A stretch of 64,000 bases of DNA from Nageia nagi. Lineage: Eukaryota; Pinophyta. The DNA lies in the NCBI GenBank assembly GCA_050084985.1, contig JBITNC010000001.1:111104001-111168000 (forward strand), given 5' to 3'. Position numbers and translations under genes: made by a program. Positions 11,919-23,772 of this stretch are shown here, piece by piece (within the stretch, counting starts at the first letter, position 1; every line of letters starts with the position of its first letter). The notes under the pieces were generated by a model that saw nothing but the letters and a program-made list of their open reading frames with translations, did no database searches and had not been told where the DNA came from.

Positions 11919-12421
11919 GAGCAAAAAGAAACCTCATTAGTACAAATATAACAAATATTGCTTATATCATCAATTCAAAGTTCATTCAACTAATGGATGT
12001 ATTAGCATGAAGAAAATATTATACAAACTCTTAGAAAATAAAATAATACATCTTGAGGAAGGAGACTTACTAGATGAAGATGAATCAAATGTAGATGTTT
12101 CTTTTGAGAAAGAAATAAAACTTAAACATGATATAACATAAGGAAACTAAATATACTCATGATGATCCTTTTATTAATGCTAATGCTAATAGTAAAATTA
12201 TTCAAGATGTTGATGATATGGTAAATTTACTAATCAAAAGCATGAAATATCCAAAGGAATTTATATGCCTAGGATCAAAATATAACCAAGAGGGAACATT
12301 ATTAAATATCTTTGATAATATCATTAACAAACATCCTCAAGTGCTTCAAGAGATAAAAATCTCATGCAACCATATGAACAAGGAAAACCTGATTTAACAT
12401 AGACCTATTTCTCTTTTCATC

Positions 12422-12517
12422 TCATGTAGCATGGGTATGTATTTCATATAGGATAGGCATGCATTTCATGTAACTAGGTATGTATTTCATGTAGTATAAG
12501 TACGCATTTCATGTATC
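12422..12517 (+). repeat. 22-bp tandem repeat, about 4.4 units
   Basis: Units start at 12422, 12444, 12466, 12487 and 12509, with consensus TCATGTAGNATAGGTATGCATT. Related words occur at 25590-25680 in Tat-2, so the array belongs to the Tat-like 3' region. Confidence 0.8.
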
Positions 12518-12839
12518 AAAGGATTGTATTCACATGACAACATTGTGCATCCCTTTTTTTAGTTGGAGACATAATTAACCATCATTTTTTTCTTTTCTTG
12601 TTGGTCAAGTTTATTTAATTTTGCCCAAATCTATATAAGTTGTCCAAAATTATTTGCAAAAGTATCAAAGAGTTATCCTAAGTTGTACATACTTATCAAA
12701 AGTTATCAAGGATATCTAAACAAGTTATCTTAATTTTAAAAATATAAAATATCAGTTTATAAATAAAAAGTTTCAAAACTCAAAAAGGATCAAATAAGTA
12801 TGATAGTCCTATAAGATAAAAATTGACTTAATTTTATAA

Positions 12840-12956
12840 ATGGAACTCAATGACAATGTTGTTGGTAGTGCTAGCGCTAGCATGCATGACCAAAATATAA
12901 TGGCATATTTGGAAAGATCACAAAGAATTATGGAAATTCAAAAACAAAGTTCTTAA
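12840..12956 (+). other. Small 38-codon open frame with a perfect 12-bp palindrome
   Basis: ATG at 12840, TAA at 12954-12956. The product has an SASAS run encoded by the palindrome GCTAGCGCTAGC (12870-12881), then a helix-like polar tail (YLERSQRIMEIQKQSS). It resembles a short gag-like start, but no family is recognised. The palindrome is unusual in such AT-rich DNA. Confidence 0.25.
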
Positions 12957-13144
12957 AATTCCTAATAGTTAAAAAGATATAATTATTTTAAGTTCCAAGC
13001 TTCGAAAAGTAATAAAAGTATAAAATATCAAGTCTATTTCAGCTCATATATCAGTCATTTTTTGCTCTAAAAATGATCAAGTATATTTTTTCAATTAAAT
13101 TTATTAATTTATTATTTCCAAGGTAAAAATAATTAGACTAAATT

Positions 13145-13557
13145 GATATGTTTAGCAAAGTTATGTTTCTTGGAAGTTGATAGTTTTATGATAATTATAG
13201 GTTTGCAAGAATTAGAAGATCATGAATTGAGAGGATCAAAATCATGAAAAAGAAAATAAGATGGATAAATATGAAATTAAATATTATATCAAGTATGTAC
13301 ATATGTTTTGATAATTATTTCTCATATTTGCATTCAATTTTAAGTTGTTTCAAGGATATATGTTTAGTGAAAGTTATGCTTCTTGGAAGTTGACAATATT
13401 AGGTTTGTAAAAATTGGAAGATCATGAATTGAGAGGATCAAAATCATGGAAAAAGGAAATAAGATGGCTAAATATAAAATTATATATGATATCAAGTATG
13501 TACATATGTTCTGATAATTATTTCTCATATTTGCATGCAATTTTAAGTTGTTTCAAG
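13145..13557 (+). repeat. Tandem duplication of about 205 bp
   Basis: 13145-13354 and 13355-13557 are adjacent direct copies, both running from GATAT(AT)GTTTAG to AAGTTGTTTCAAG. They differ by scattered substitutions and a short deletion, so the duplication is not recent. Confidence 0.88.
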
Positions 13558-14334
13558 GATATATGTAAAATTGCCTAAAGTTGCCAAGAAATTACAAGAA
13601 TATCGAAAGTACAAGTTTTTATCCCAAATATCAATGTAAATCTAGTTCTATATATATGATGATAATGATTTCTAAGATTTCTTTTCAAAAGCACTTACTC
13701 ATGATAAACTTAGAAAGTCCTTATAGAATTGGGGCATGAGTTCACAACTTGGGGAGAACAAGGGTTCCTATATGGGTTAACTTTTGAGTATAGTTGTGTT
13801 TTAGATTCAATTTTGGGGCTTAGGATCAAAATTTTAGTTTAGAAAGGTCAGTTGAATCAAAGGATCATTGGAAAAAAACTTAGTATACGAATTTTTAAGC
13901 TCCCTATAAGCATTAAGTTTTAAGATTATAAATAAAATAAAAATAAAAATTCATAATTAGAGTTTCTCATGTGGTCAATTCAATAAGTTCATAATACTCA
14001 GTTCAGAAATTTCCTAGTGCTAATGTTGGGGGCATATGATCATATCATACAAGCATTCCCTCAATAATTCAAAAGGTTGAAATACTTAACTCCCTTATTA
14101 TGATTCTCATGCTTCATATTCATAATGATGTTCACATGCTCTTATGATTAATAAAGTTTAAAATGTTCTTTATGTTCACAACCTATCACAAATACTCAAA
14201 TTTCTAAAGATAATAAAGTTCATAATTTCTCAAAAGTAGTAATATTTTTAGTGTAAAGATCCTTTATGTTCATATGTTCACAAGTTAAAAAAACATTTAT
14301 GTTCATATGTTCATTAGATTCACATGATTTCTAA

Positions 14335-14661
14335 AGTTTTCTGCCTTTAAACCCAATTTCATTTAATAACCTTTGAAGCCATATTGCTTCTTGACAAGTA
14401 AGAGTTTCACTTCTATATTCAACTTTAGTAGTGGATAATGTTATGGTTGGTTATTTCTTACTACACTAATAAATAATTATAGATCTTATGGAGAAATAAT
14501 AACCACTTGTAAACTTTCTATATATACTATCCATAGCATAATCACTATCACAATAACAAAAATAAATTTACTTTAGGATTAGATGAATACTCTAAAACTA
14601 AATTTCTTGTTCCTTTCAAATATCTTGAAATCTTATTTACACCATTTAAATGAATTATATA
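14335..14661 (-). pseudogene. Copia-C RNase H remnant, fused to integrase by deletion of RT
   Basis: Read on the minus strand: NKISRYLKGTRNLVLEYSS, SDYAMDSIYRKFTSGYYFS, LSTTKVEYRSETLTCQEAIW and LQRLLNEIG, the normal RNase H order of plant Copia. It begins only a few codons after the integrase end (YKLYDPK, near 14665), so RT and its flanks, about 1.5 kb, are missing. Two stops fall before SDYA and another after the SIRS block. Sequence differs from the Copia-A/B/D family. Confidence 0.85.
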
Positions 14662-15147
14662 TAGTTTTAGGATCATACAATTTATAAGCTTTTGATTTAT
14701 TATCATATCCTAGCATAACACATTTAATAGATATATTATCAACTTTTCTAATTTCTTTAGAATTATTGAAATATGCTTAAGTAATACAACCAATAACTTT
14801 CAAATGTATAATTGAAGTCTTCATTTGAAATCAAGCCTCATAAGGTGTCATACCATTGATTGCTTTTATAGGGGATCCATTTAAAATATAAACAGATGAA
14901 AAATAACATTTAGCCCATAAAAAATTTGTAAGACTTTATAAGAATATCCTTACCATATTTGCAATGGAAATATTCTTCCTTTCAGCCAATCTATTATGTT
15001 GAGTTTTATAAGGGCATGTGAATTATCTAGAAATATAATTTTTAATACAAAAAAAATTAAAACCATTACTAACATATTCACCTCCATTATCACTTCTAAT
15101 AGTTCTAACATATAGAGAATCCTTTTTATTATAACTGAAATAGTAAT
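14662..15147 (-). pseudogene. Copia-C integrase, C-terminal part
   Basis: The minus strand reads IRSDNGGEYVSNGFNFF, then PYKTQHNRLAERKNISIANM, which are the catalytic Asp motif and the PQQNGVAERKNR motif of Copia integrase. The end reads AYKLYDP. The N-terminal half of the same domain is at 23773-23940, beyond the Tat-1 insertion. Confidence 0.87.
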
Positions 15148-15831
15148 TATTAGGATTATTTATAATATATCCAATTTAACCAATTAACCATGAAATAGCA
15201 ATAAATAATGATGAAATGAAAGATGATAATGATCTAATTAACCTTAAAATATCAAATTAGATTTATGAAAGATACAAACATGTACTTTACCTCTTATAGA
15301 TAATAAAGGTGATATTTGATCGAAAGAAGACAAACAACAAGCTTACCTGATTAACGAAACCACCAATCTATTCTCAACCCAATGATAGTGCTAGGATCCT
15401 AATGATGTTGCTTGGTTATCATTCCATATTACCTCACCCTTTCAATTGATTTCATCATCATTCCTTCAAAGGCTTAAAATATCATGCACAAATTAGTAGA
15501 AAAGATCATAGGAATGTAGAGCAATTCAGATATGATAGGTGATATTAAGAAACATTGATAAAAAAGGATAAGTAATTTCCACCTATCAAGGATTCAAGAT
15601 CATGTCATAATTGCTTATGCACAACCCCTCCATATTTATAGGTAATAGGTCTAGTGCTAAGGCTCCTCCTTAGGCTTATTGTGATGTTAGGATGACCTAT
15701 TATCATAAAACATAAAGGTAGATGAGAGTGCACGGTGATAAGAGCATTTATTTAAATAAATAAATAAATCATTTTGAATACCTAAAAAGGTATTTTAATT
15801 AAATTAAAGTTCTTTTTTTGGTGTTTTAATA
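15148..15831 (-). repeat. Tat-1 3' LTR
   Basis: It is similar over its length to 23104-23772. On the minus strand it starts TATTAAAACACC where the other copies have TGTTAACACC, and ends with CCTAATA. The purine-rich AAAGTGGAGCA on the minus strand (15832-15842) is the polypurine tract; Tat-2 has GAAAGTGGGGCA at the same place. Confidence 0.88.
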
Positions 15832-15842
15832 TGCTCCACTTT

Positions 15843-16830
15843 GAATATAGTTTAATGCTTTTGATATAAAAGATAATCAAAGTATAAATTCAAAGTATAA
15901 CAAGAAAAGTAAAAAGTACTCCCTAAAAAGGTATCTCATTATGGTAGCTTTAGATAACATGATTTTTGGCTATATTATGCCCCATCTTTGGCTTGGTTGT
16001 GACATGATAAAAATATCATCATAGAAGCAATCCAAGGCAAATACAAAGGAATCTAAAAAGAACTTTAACAAGAAACATTTTTATGCAAGATATCTCAAAT
16101 ATAGACATTAAAGATCATGGTATAAAATATTACATAAATGATAAGATATCAAATTTTTCCTTAGTGACTTACCCACTAAGAGTATGAAGATAGATTGCTA
16201 AGGTAATTAATTATCTTGGATTCCCAAGCCACCATGTTTCCAAGGATTTGTGATAAGAGTGACCCTTCCTTACAAAGATACCAAATGATAAGAATGAACC
16301 TTCCTTACAAAGGCATCAAATGATAAGAGTGATCAACTTGGTTTCTCAAGCCACCATATTTCCATTGATTTCTAATAAGGCATAAAATGATAAGAGTGCC
16401 CCTCTCTTACAAAGGAAGCCAATGATAAGAGCAATAATATAATATGAAAAACATTTTTGACATATGATAAGACTTGATAAACATCATTTATGATAATCAA
16501 TTTTTTACAAAAAAGGGAAGGTAAAATAACAAAATGGATTACCTTTTTCATAGAAGTATCATGATTATGAAAGAAATATTAAGCAATTGATATTTTTGAT
16601 CTCTATATTACAATGACATCACTAGGAATACAACAACATCATTGGGTTATTTCCTCCTTCTCCTGAAAAGTAAGTATCTAGAAACATGGAAATGCATACA
16701 TTTACAAAAAAGGATCATACATAAAACTATTTTAGATTTATAATGTTTATTGGATTATTTTTTTCTTTGCATTCTATTGTGGATAATTTATATGTTCCTT
16801 TTCATAATTTGCAATGATAATGTAAGGACT
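15843..16830 (-). other. Tat-1 3' non-coding region with tandem units
   Basis: No frame is open. At 16220-16440 are several units pairing TCTTATCATTTG with CTTTGTAAGGAAGG and GGAAACATGGTGGCTTG (minus strand). These match the 87-bp array of Tat-2 (28293-28640). The following CATACTCTTAGTGGGTAAG (minus strand, near 16180) is the unfilled version of the Copia-B target site. Confidence 0.82.
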
Positions 16831-17770
16831 TATCTAGTTAGGTTCGAATTTACCTTTCTTTTCATTCTCCAAGGCTTTTGTATTGGTAAGATTTTCCTTT
16901 TAGACTAGATCACCCACCTTGAACTCTCTAGGATTGATCTTCTTACTATAGGCTTTCTAGATTCTATAGTGATAGAAACAAAGGTGTTCTAGAACATTTA
17001 TCCTTTTTTTCATCAAGAACCTTTAGTTGGGCTAGTCTAGCTTTTCTTTTATCTTCATTAGGAATGAGACCATATAGTGACACACCTAATGATGGGATCT
17101 CTAGTTATAATGGAACTATGGCTTCATCACCATACATTAGGGAGAAAGGGGTTGCCCATGTGGAAGTCCTTATACTTATTCTATATGTCCACATATCATA
17201 AGGAAGTTGTTCATGCTAGTCTTTTCCATGTTTTATGACAATTTTGGATAGGATACTTTTTATGACTTTATTAGAGGCTTTGTCTTAAACATCACCTTGG
17301 GAATAATAAGGTGTAGAGAATTTTCTTTTAATGTGATATTTATCACAAAAATCTCTAACTTTATTACCTCTAAAGATTTTACCATTATCCTTGAACAATT
17401 TAGAAGGAATACCATATCTAGAAATGATATGTTTAGTGAGAAATTTAACAATCTTACCTCTTTTTGCTAGCTTCATGGAATAGCCTCCACCCACTTTGTA
17501 AAGTATTATGTAGCTATAATGATAAAATTATGACCATCTCTTGAAATAGGGTTAATTTTACTAATAAAATCAAGTGCCCAAATAGAAAAAGGCCAAGGAG
17601 AAACAATAGAGTGTAATCCATGAGAAGGAGAAGGTTGAAGCTAAGAATTTTTTGACATTGCTCACATTTTTTAACATGAAATTCAAAATCTTCAAGAATA
17701 GTAAGCCATTAATAACCTAATCTAAGTAGTTTTTGATAAACAAATTTAATATTAAAGTATCCACCACATT
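16831..17770 (-). pseudogene. Tat-1 integrase remnant
   Basis: Minus-strand order: zinc-binding end HVKKCEQCQK (near 17660), FIIIATYYFTKWVEAIP (near 17520), RYGIPSKLFKDNGKIF, FCDKYHIKRKFSTPYYSQG (17285-17494), and TWATPFSLMYGDEAIVPL (near 17120). This is Tat-type integrase: second-Asp motif DNG kept, while the first motif has Tyr in place of Asp in ATDYFTKW. Frames alternate, with a stop after QGDV. Confidence 0.88.
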
Positions 17771-18234
17771 CACCATGATGAGCTTGTTGAAGGGCCATAT
17801 CTACCTCATACCTCATTTAACATCTAAGAAGAGCACCATCAAAATACCTTCTATATAGAAAATTACCAATGATGATATATTTTGTAGCTAGCTTTTTAAG
17901 TCTAATTATAGCATTATGATCAAAGGCAATAAGAATCACTCCATTTTTAAGATAATAAAAAACATCTTGATACCACTCACTAACATTGATACATGTAGTT
18001 GGAAAATATTGATCTCCAATGAAATCCTCAACAACATATTCATGTAATGGCTTACCTATATTTTTATTTGTAAGAATAGTGTCTTCATATTATATGTTTA
18101 TAGGAGTAAGATAAGTGAAAATAGCCATAAAAAAAATGTAATTGTTGCTGTCTCTTGGAATACCCTCAATTTCATACTCATTGAAATACATGAGAAGGCT
18201 TGTTACCATTTCCTTGTATGGTTGAAACTTGGCA
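17771..18234 (-). other. Tat-1 spacer between second RNase H and integrase
   Basis: The stretch is decayed pol with no separately recognisable domain; broken frames continue from the flanking RNase H and integrase. Confidence 0.55.
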
Positions 18235-18600
18235 TCTTTTGTATTGTATATTCTAGCAACTTATTTCATGATTAATTGAGAATTACCAAAGATTTTTATT
18301 ATTTTTACCTTTAGGAGTATTTCAGCCTTTAGACCTAAAATAAGATCCTTGTACTCTACTATATTGTTAGTACAATCACAACTTAAATGATAAGACATAG
18401 GAATAACATCACCATGAGGATTGATTAGGATAATTCTTGCCCCTTATTTGTGAATGTGTTTAGAACTATCAAAAAATAGTATTAATTCATCATTTTTCGT
18501 AAAACTAATGAAAGCTTAAGGATATTCAAGTTTTAAAACTAAGTGGTGGTGCTAGAACTAAGCAATGTCACTAGGATCATGAGTGGTTTGGCTATCCACT
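18235..18600 (-). pseudogene. Tat-1 archaeal-type (second) RNase H remnant
   Basis: The minus strand reads LILFFDSSKH, RIILINPHGDVIPMSYHL, CDCTNNIVEYKDLILGLKAE, IIKIFGNSQLIMK and RIYNTKDAKFQPY. In Tat elements the usual forms are FDGS, CTNNxAEYEALILGL and GDSQL, so catalytic residues are partly replaced (Gly to Ser, Ala-Glu to Val-Glu, Asp to Asn). This second RNase H is diagnostic for the Tat group. Confidence 0.85.
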
Positions 18601-18683
18601 TCATATGGAAATTCTTACTAGGCCATTGATATTCCTTTTCTCAGGTGACTTATGATGAATTCTATTATAGCTTATCCCATAAT

Positions 18684-19076
18684 TTATTTTTGATTGACAA
18701 AGACCATATCAAACTCTTGAAGCAAAATTACCCATTTTGCAGCTCTTCTAGATAGATAAGATTTGGATATGAGATATTTAAAAGGATCATCATGAGCTAT
18801 GACATATGTTGTATTTCCAAGCATGTAATATATTAATTTTTTAGTTGATAATATAATTGAAAAACACATCTTTTCTATTGGTGTATATCTTATTTCATAA
18901 TCGAGTAAAGTTTTATTGATATAGTAAATTGATCTTTTTTTGTTTTTATCATCTTTTTGAGCTAGCATTGCCCCTAATGCACTTAATCTTGCTGAAACAT
19001 AAAATAATAAATACTTTTCTAAATCATAATGGGTCAAAATTGGATCATTATTGAGATACCTTTTTATGTTATCCAA
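18684..19076 (-). pseudogene. Tat-1 RNase H remnant
   Basis: One open stretch of 130 codons begins IKRYLNNDPILTHYD and contains SALGAMLAQKDD, RSIYYINKTLLDYEIRYTPI, EKMCFSIILSTKKLIYYML and RRAAKWVILLQEFDMVFVNQK. This is the RT-connected RNase H of Ty3/Gypsy, Tat type. It is one of the least damaged blocks of Tat-1. Confidence 0.9.
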
Positions 19077-19084
19077 ATCCTTTT

Positions 19085-19880
19085 GACACTTTGCATCCTA
19101 AATGAATTTCTCACCCTTCTTTAGAAAATGAGAAAATGGAGAAGTTATATCTACTAGTTGAGCAATGAATATTCTTACATATTGAACTTTACCTTGAATA
19201 CTTCTTAAATCCTTAAAATTCTTAAGAGGTGGCATTTCAATAATGGTTGAAACTTTCTTAAGATCCACCTCAATACCTCTTCTTAATATGGTGAAACCAA
19301 GTAATTTTCCTAGTGAAACTCCAAATGCACACTTTTAAGGTTCAACTTTAACTTGTACTCTCTTATTCATTGAAAAATCTTTCTCAAATCTGAAATGTGA
19401 TCATATTTTATTATGTATTTGACTAGAATATCATCCACATACACCTTAACACTATCATGGATTATATCATGGAACATGCCCACCATTGCTCTTTGATAAG
19501 TTACACCTACATTCTTCAAACCAAAAGGCATGACCACCCAACAAAATGTGCCCCAAGGAGTAACAAAAGTTGTCTTATGTTGATCATCCTTGTTGATACT
19601 TATTTTATTGTATCCAAAAAAATCATCCATAAAAGATAAAATTTCATGACCTGATGTTGAATCTACAATCATATTAATGTTAGGCAAAGGAAAGGCATAT
19701 TTAGGGCATGCCTTGTTGATATCCCCAAAATTTGTATAACATATTATTTCACCATTAGGCTTAGTTGCAAGAATAATGTTAGAAATATAGGGATTATAAT
19801 TAATAAGAATAATAAAACTAGCAACAATATATTTCTCAATTTTCTTTTTAATTACAAGAGCTACCCTATGATGCATTTTT
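19085..19880 (-). pseudogene. Tat-1 reverse transcriptase remnant
   Basis: An open stretch of 169 codons (19367-19876) holds the palm and fingers: NKACPKYAFPLPNINMIVDST, GHEILSFMDDFFGYNKI, TTFVTPWGTFCWVVMPFGLK, and the catalytic YVDDILVK, intact. The thumb follows to 19085 (GKLLGFTILRRGIEVDLKK) in a shifted frame. The order and the YVDD box fit Tat lineages. Confidence 0.9.
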
Positions 19881-21079
19881 CTAGGTTTCTATTAGATGAG
19901 TTTAACATTTTCATTGATAACTAGATAGTGAGTGATAAAATCAGAATGAAGATTAGGTACATCAAAATAATACCAAGAAAAAACATCAAAAAACTCTTTT
20001 AACAATAATTGGTACCTTTCTCTTTCTTCCAAGGTTAAGCAAGCTCCTATTTGATCAACTTTGGGTCCTCTTGGGTATCAATGTTCACTTCTACTATTTC
20101 TTCACTAAGACAAGATATTTTGTCACTGAGTTGGGAAGGAATAGGCAATTGCCATAATCCTACATGCTATAAGATACATGAAGAATGGAGCAATGGTGCT
20201 AGAATCCTAGTGGCATTATTCCATTAAGGAAGGACAAAATTGATATTTTAAGGATGAACTCCCTAGACTTAATACTGACCTAACAAAAAATGAATGAAAG
20301 TAAAGAAAAAGAAAAAGAAACTAAGTTGTAATGTATTTATCATCCTTGCAAGCCTCTTCTTCAAAATAAGCTTAATGTTGCATGAACCAAGTTGTGATCC
20401 TCTTTTCACTAGATTTGGGTTACTCACTCCTTGCTCCCAACTTCTTGAAAATAGCATCATCATTCCAAAAAATATCCACTCGAACTAAAGTAGTTGGTAG
20501 TAAGAATGGATTTTTATAGTAAGCTTGTAATTCTTCCATAGGACCATGCATCATACCATAATGTAGCCACTCATTGAATATATATTTAGTGTTTTTCTTG
20601 ATCACTACTATCAACATGCTAGATGATTAGAATGGGTGAAGTTGTGCTAAGTGTATACTCATCAAATCCAATGCCAATTATGCTCTTATGTTTACCTTAA
20701 TTTGGGATAGGATCTATGAGACCCTACTCATTCTTACCTAGTTCTTTTCCACCATATTAACATTTATGCATGTATTGGTTAGCAAAAGCAGAATCAATAC
20801 TACTAAAATGAATACTTACCTAACTTGATGAAGTTTGCAAAACAAAAGCAAAATCTTCATTGTTTGATGAGATTTTTACATATTATTCTTGATATGTAGA
20901 ACACTCACATTTGTAATAAGATCCTTTGTCTCTTTAGGAATGGAGTTGCAATGCTCAGTTTCATCTTCATCTGGGTGATAACGCTAAGTTTTAGGATTAG
21001 AAAAGGGTCTTCCAAGCTCTTTAAAGTTCTACTAGATATCAATCTTCAAAATTCTATATGTACCTATACTTACCTCTTG
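19881..21079 (-). other. Tat-1 protease-RT spacer
   Basis: About 1.2 kb of decayed pol linker. Minus-strand frames at 20269-20463 and 20420-20617 are open but carry no domain I recognise. Tat elements commonly have such a poorly conserved linker. Confidence 0.5.
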
Positions 21080-21800
21080 CGGACTTATTTCATTGATAAG
21101 ATTTGGTGTGTATTCCTCATTTTAAACCAAATCATGTAGGTTCCAAAATCTTTTAGCTTCTTGGCATACATTTGTAAAGTTATCTTTTGCATGAATAGTA
21201 ACTTATTTTCCTTTGTGCATAAATCTAATTGACCAATGCAATGTGGAAGTAACAACCCTAAGCTTGTGGATCCATGATATACCAAGCAATAAGTTATATG
21301 GCACTTTTACTTTAAAAATATAAAATTTTTGATGCACGATTTTACCTTCTACTTCAATAGGCATAGTAATTTAGCCAATACATTCTTTTTTAGTATTATC
21401 AAATCCTTTAATTCTAATTGTAATTATCTTCATTTTTTCATAAATTGAAGGAAAGTACTTATGTAATAACTCCACTAAATAAACATTCACATTGGAACCA
21501 ATATAAATCAATGCTTTTAAATAAAAACACCACCAACATTGACACAAATATACAACCCTAGATTCTTTTCAATGACATATTCATTAGGAAATTCACTATT
21601 TGAAAGAAAAACATGTTACAAACTGAATTGTATCAAGATTAGCTACTAATTTTGTAAATTTCATAACAAGAATGTTTGCATCAATTTTATTCTTTTTAAA
21701 TGCATAAAATAAAGCATTTCTATGATCAACTAATAATTGCAAAATTTTGAAAATAATTATCTTGGCATGAGTTACCTTTAGTTTCTCAAGCACTTGTTGT
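21080..21800 (-). pseudogene. Tat-1 protease region remnant
   Basis: The upstream conserved Tat block is open at 21596-21793 (LEKLKVTHAKIIIFKILQLL, then DHRNALFYAF). Protease proper follows on the minus strand as LGLYICVNVGG, ALIYIGSNVNVYLVELL (active Asp-x-Gly replaced), MPIEVEGKIVHQKFYIF and VPYNLLLGISWIH. The last block matches the usual YNLLLGRPWIH of Tat proteases. Confidence 0.75.
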
Positions 21801-22189
21801 GTATCAAAATTTTATGGGATCTTTATTCTTTCTATTATGGATCAGTTGCTAGGCCTTACTCTTCTAGTGATGTCGTATAGTTCTTGGTTGAAGATGATGT
21901 TTTCTATAAGGGGTTCAACTTCTTCAAAGTCTACTACATGTGCCTCACACTTTATCTTCCCATCATCTAACATTTTTTTGCAATTATTTCCTTAGGATCA
22001 TGAAAACATTCATCTTATGACCTTTAACTTTGCGATATTTATAAAATTTCACCTTATTATACCAACTAGGTTTGCATCATGGGGACCTAGTTCTTATTTT
22101 GGATCAGGTTTGATCAATCCCTTTGTAACCAATCCTTGAACATAATAGCGGGAGCTAAAGGTAACCTTGTATTTTTCTTGAAACTTTTC
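21801..22189 (-). other. Tat-1 gag-protease spacer
   Basis: Decayed coding DNA with no domain that I can name; it links the gag block to the conserved block before the protease. Confidence 0.5.
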
Positions 22190-22760
22190 TTTGGTTAACT
22201 CTTTTGTTGTTCTTTAGTTTGGATTTCTTCTATGGCTAGAATTCCCTTATATTTGTTTTTTTGATATCTTCCTCCTTTTATCTCTTTAAAAGGATTTTCA
22301 TACTTCAAGTCACCCATATCAACTAAGCACTTATCCTTTTGAGTAATCCTATGCATAATTTTTGTAAATGTAAGTGTCATGTAATCGAAAGCTATGAACT
22401 TTAAATTAGTATGGATGTTATGAACAAACATAGATGTGATATGAGAATCAGATAATGGCTTTGGTATCATGCTCCATATTTTTTGAAACAATTATGAAAA
22501 TTTATCAAACCTTTCATTTGGACCTTGGATAGCATTAACTAGATCTAAAACTATCATTTATCTAGAAGCATGATATTGAAATTCATGTAGAATTTTAAAA
22601 AAAATATATGCATAACAATTAATAGATTTAGTGAGTAAAGAGAAGTACCAATTGAGTGTATCACCTCTTAATGTAGTAGAAAAATATTTTGCCATTAAAT
22701 TATAATCCACTCCAAATTTCAATTCAAACTTCATCTCAAAAGTTTTGATATGAGTTATAA
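22190..22760 (-). pseudogene. Tat-1 gag remnant (Retrotrans_gag type)
   Basis: The minus strand reads MAKYFSTTLRGDTLNWYFSL, MIVLDLVNAIQGPNERFDKF and then the open block 22195-22491 (FQKIWSMIPKPLSDSHITSM, FVHNIHTNLKFIAFDY). The pattern of A/LxWYxxLPxxSI followed by DLxxxxQxxxESxxxFxxRF is the Retrotrans_gag capsid domain. A stop follows the YHASR segment. No zinc knuckle is visible. Confidence 0.8.
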
Positions 22761-23103
22761 GATCTCCTTCACTATGATATATATAAAAAATAGGCTCTAA
22801 TTGAAGATATGGTATCCTAGTGTTACAAATAGTAGATTGGAATCCTTATAAATGGGAGGGGTAGCTCCAATGGACCAACTGCTACCCCAAATGTTAGAGC
22901 CTTCACTTCTTTCCTCATTACCATAAAATATATTATTTAAATTAGCTTTGGCAAGAAACTCAATTGGTTCCACTTATGAAACACTTAAAATACAATATTA
23001 GTCCAGTTCAAAAACCCTACAATTTATGGCTCAACTAGTGAAGGATATAGCGATGTGTCAAAAAGAAGTTGGGCTCACTAATTATTTTAATCAAAATAAT
23101 AAG
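22761..23103 (-). other. Tat-1 5' leader
   Basis: About 340 bp between gag and the 5' LTR. A primer site should lie at its right edge, but I could not match one confidently to a tRNA. Confidence 0.55.
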
Positions 23104-23772
23104 TATTAGGGTTATTTATAATATATCCAATTTAACTAGTTGACCACAAAATAGAAATAAATAGTGATGACATGAAATATGTTAATGACCTAATTGAATT
23201 TGACCTATCAAATTAGATGTACAAAATATACAAACTTATACTTTACCTATCATGGTAAATGAAGGTGATATTCAATTGAAAGTAGATAAATGCTAAGATT
23301 CCCCAATTAACGAAGCCACTAATCCATCCTCAACCCAATAGTGGGGCTAGGATCCCAATGAGATTTTTTGATTACCATTCTAGATTACCTCTCCCTTTTG
23401 CTTGATATCGTTATCATTCCTTTGAAGCTTAGAATATTACATGCAGATGAGTAGAAAAGATCACAAGAATAAAAAGCTCAATGTATAACAAAATAATCTA
23501 GATATGATAGGTGTTATTAAGAAATATAGGTCAAGAATGATATAAGTAATTTCCATCTATCAATATTATGCACAACCCCTCCACCTTTATAGGTAACAAG
23601 TTTAGTGCTAAGGCTCCTCCTTAAGCTTATTGTGATATCGAACTAACTTTTTATCATAAAATATAAAGGTAGATGAGAGAGAACAATGATAAGAACATAT
23701 ATTTAAATAAATCATTTCAAATACCTAAAAGGGTATTTTAATTAAATTAAAATTCCTTTTTAGGTGTTAACA
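23104..23772 (-). repeat. Tat-1 5' LTR
   Basis: On the minus strand it starts TGTTAACACCTAAAAAGG and ends in CCCTAATA. It is collinear with 15148-15831. Confidence 0.9.

Larger units (their letters stand above)
11514..14334 (+). mobile_element. Tat-like element 3' fragment (plus)
   Basis: The segment holds a degenerate coding stretch (11514-12395) followed by about 1.9 kb of AT-rich non-coding DNA. It aligns in patches with Tat-2: CATTTCATATAGG words (12440 and 25590), TTCTTGGAAGTTGATAG (13165) against 26340, and GAGAGGATCAAAATCATG (13430) against 26400. It is cut on the left by a Tat LTR and on the right by Copia-C. Assignment to the Tat group rests on this similarity, not on a pol domain. 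Confidence 0.55.
15148..23772 (-). mobile_element. Tat-1: complete but decayed Ty3/Gypsy Tat-lineage retrotransposon, nested in Copia-C
   Basis: LTRs of 684 and 669 bp enclose gag, protease, RT, RNase H, a second archaeal-type RNase H and integrase, all read on the minus strand. The dual RNase H marks the Tat group. It splits the Copia-C integrase frame between VEK and SDNGG. Flanking pentamers do not match, so the ends may have eroded. The 3' non-coding part carries short tandem units shared with Tat-2. Stops and shifts throughout make it non-autonomous. Confidence 0.9.
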
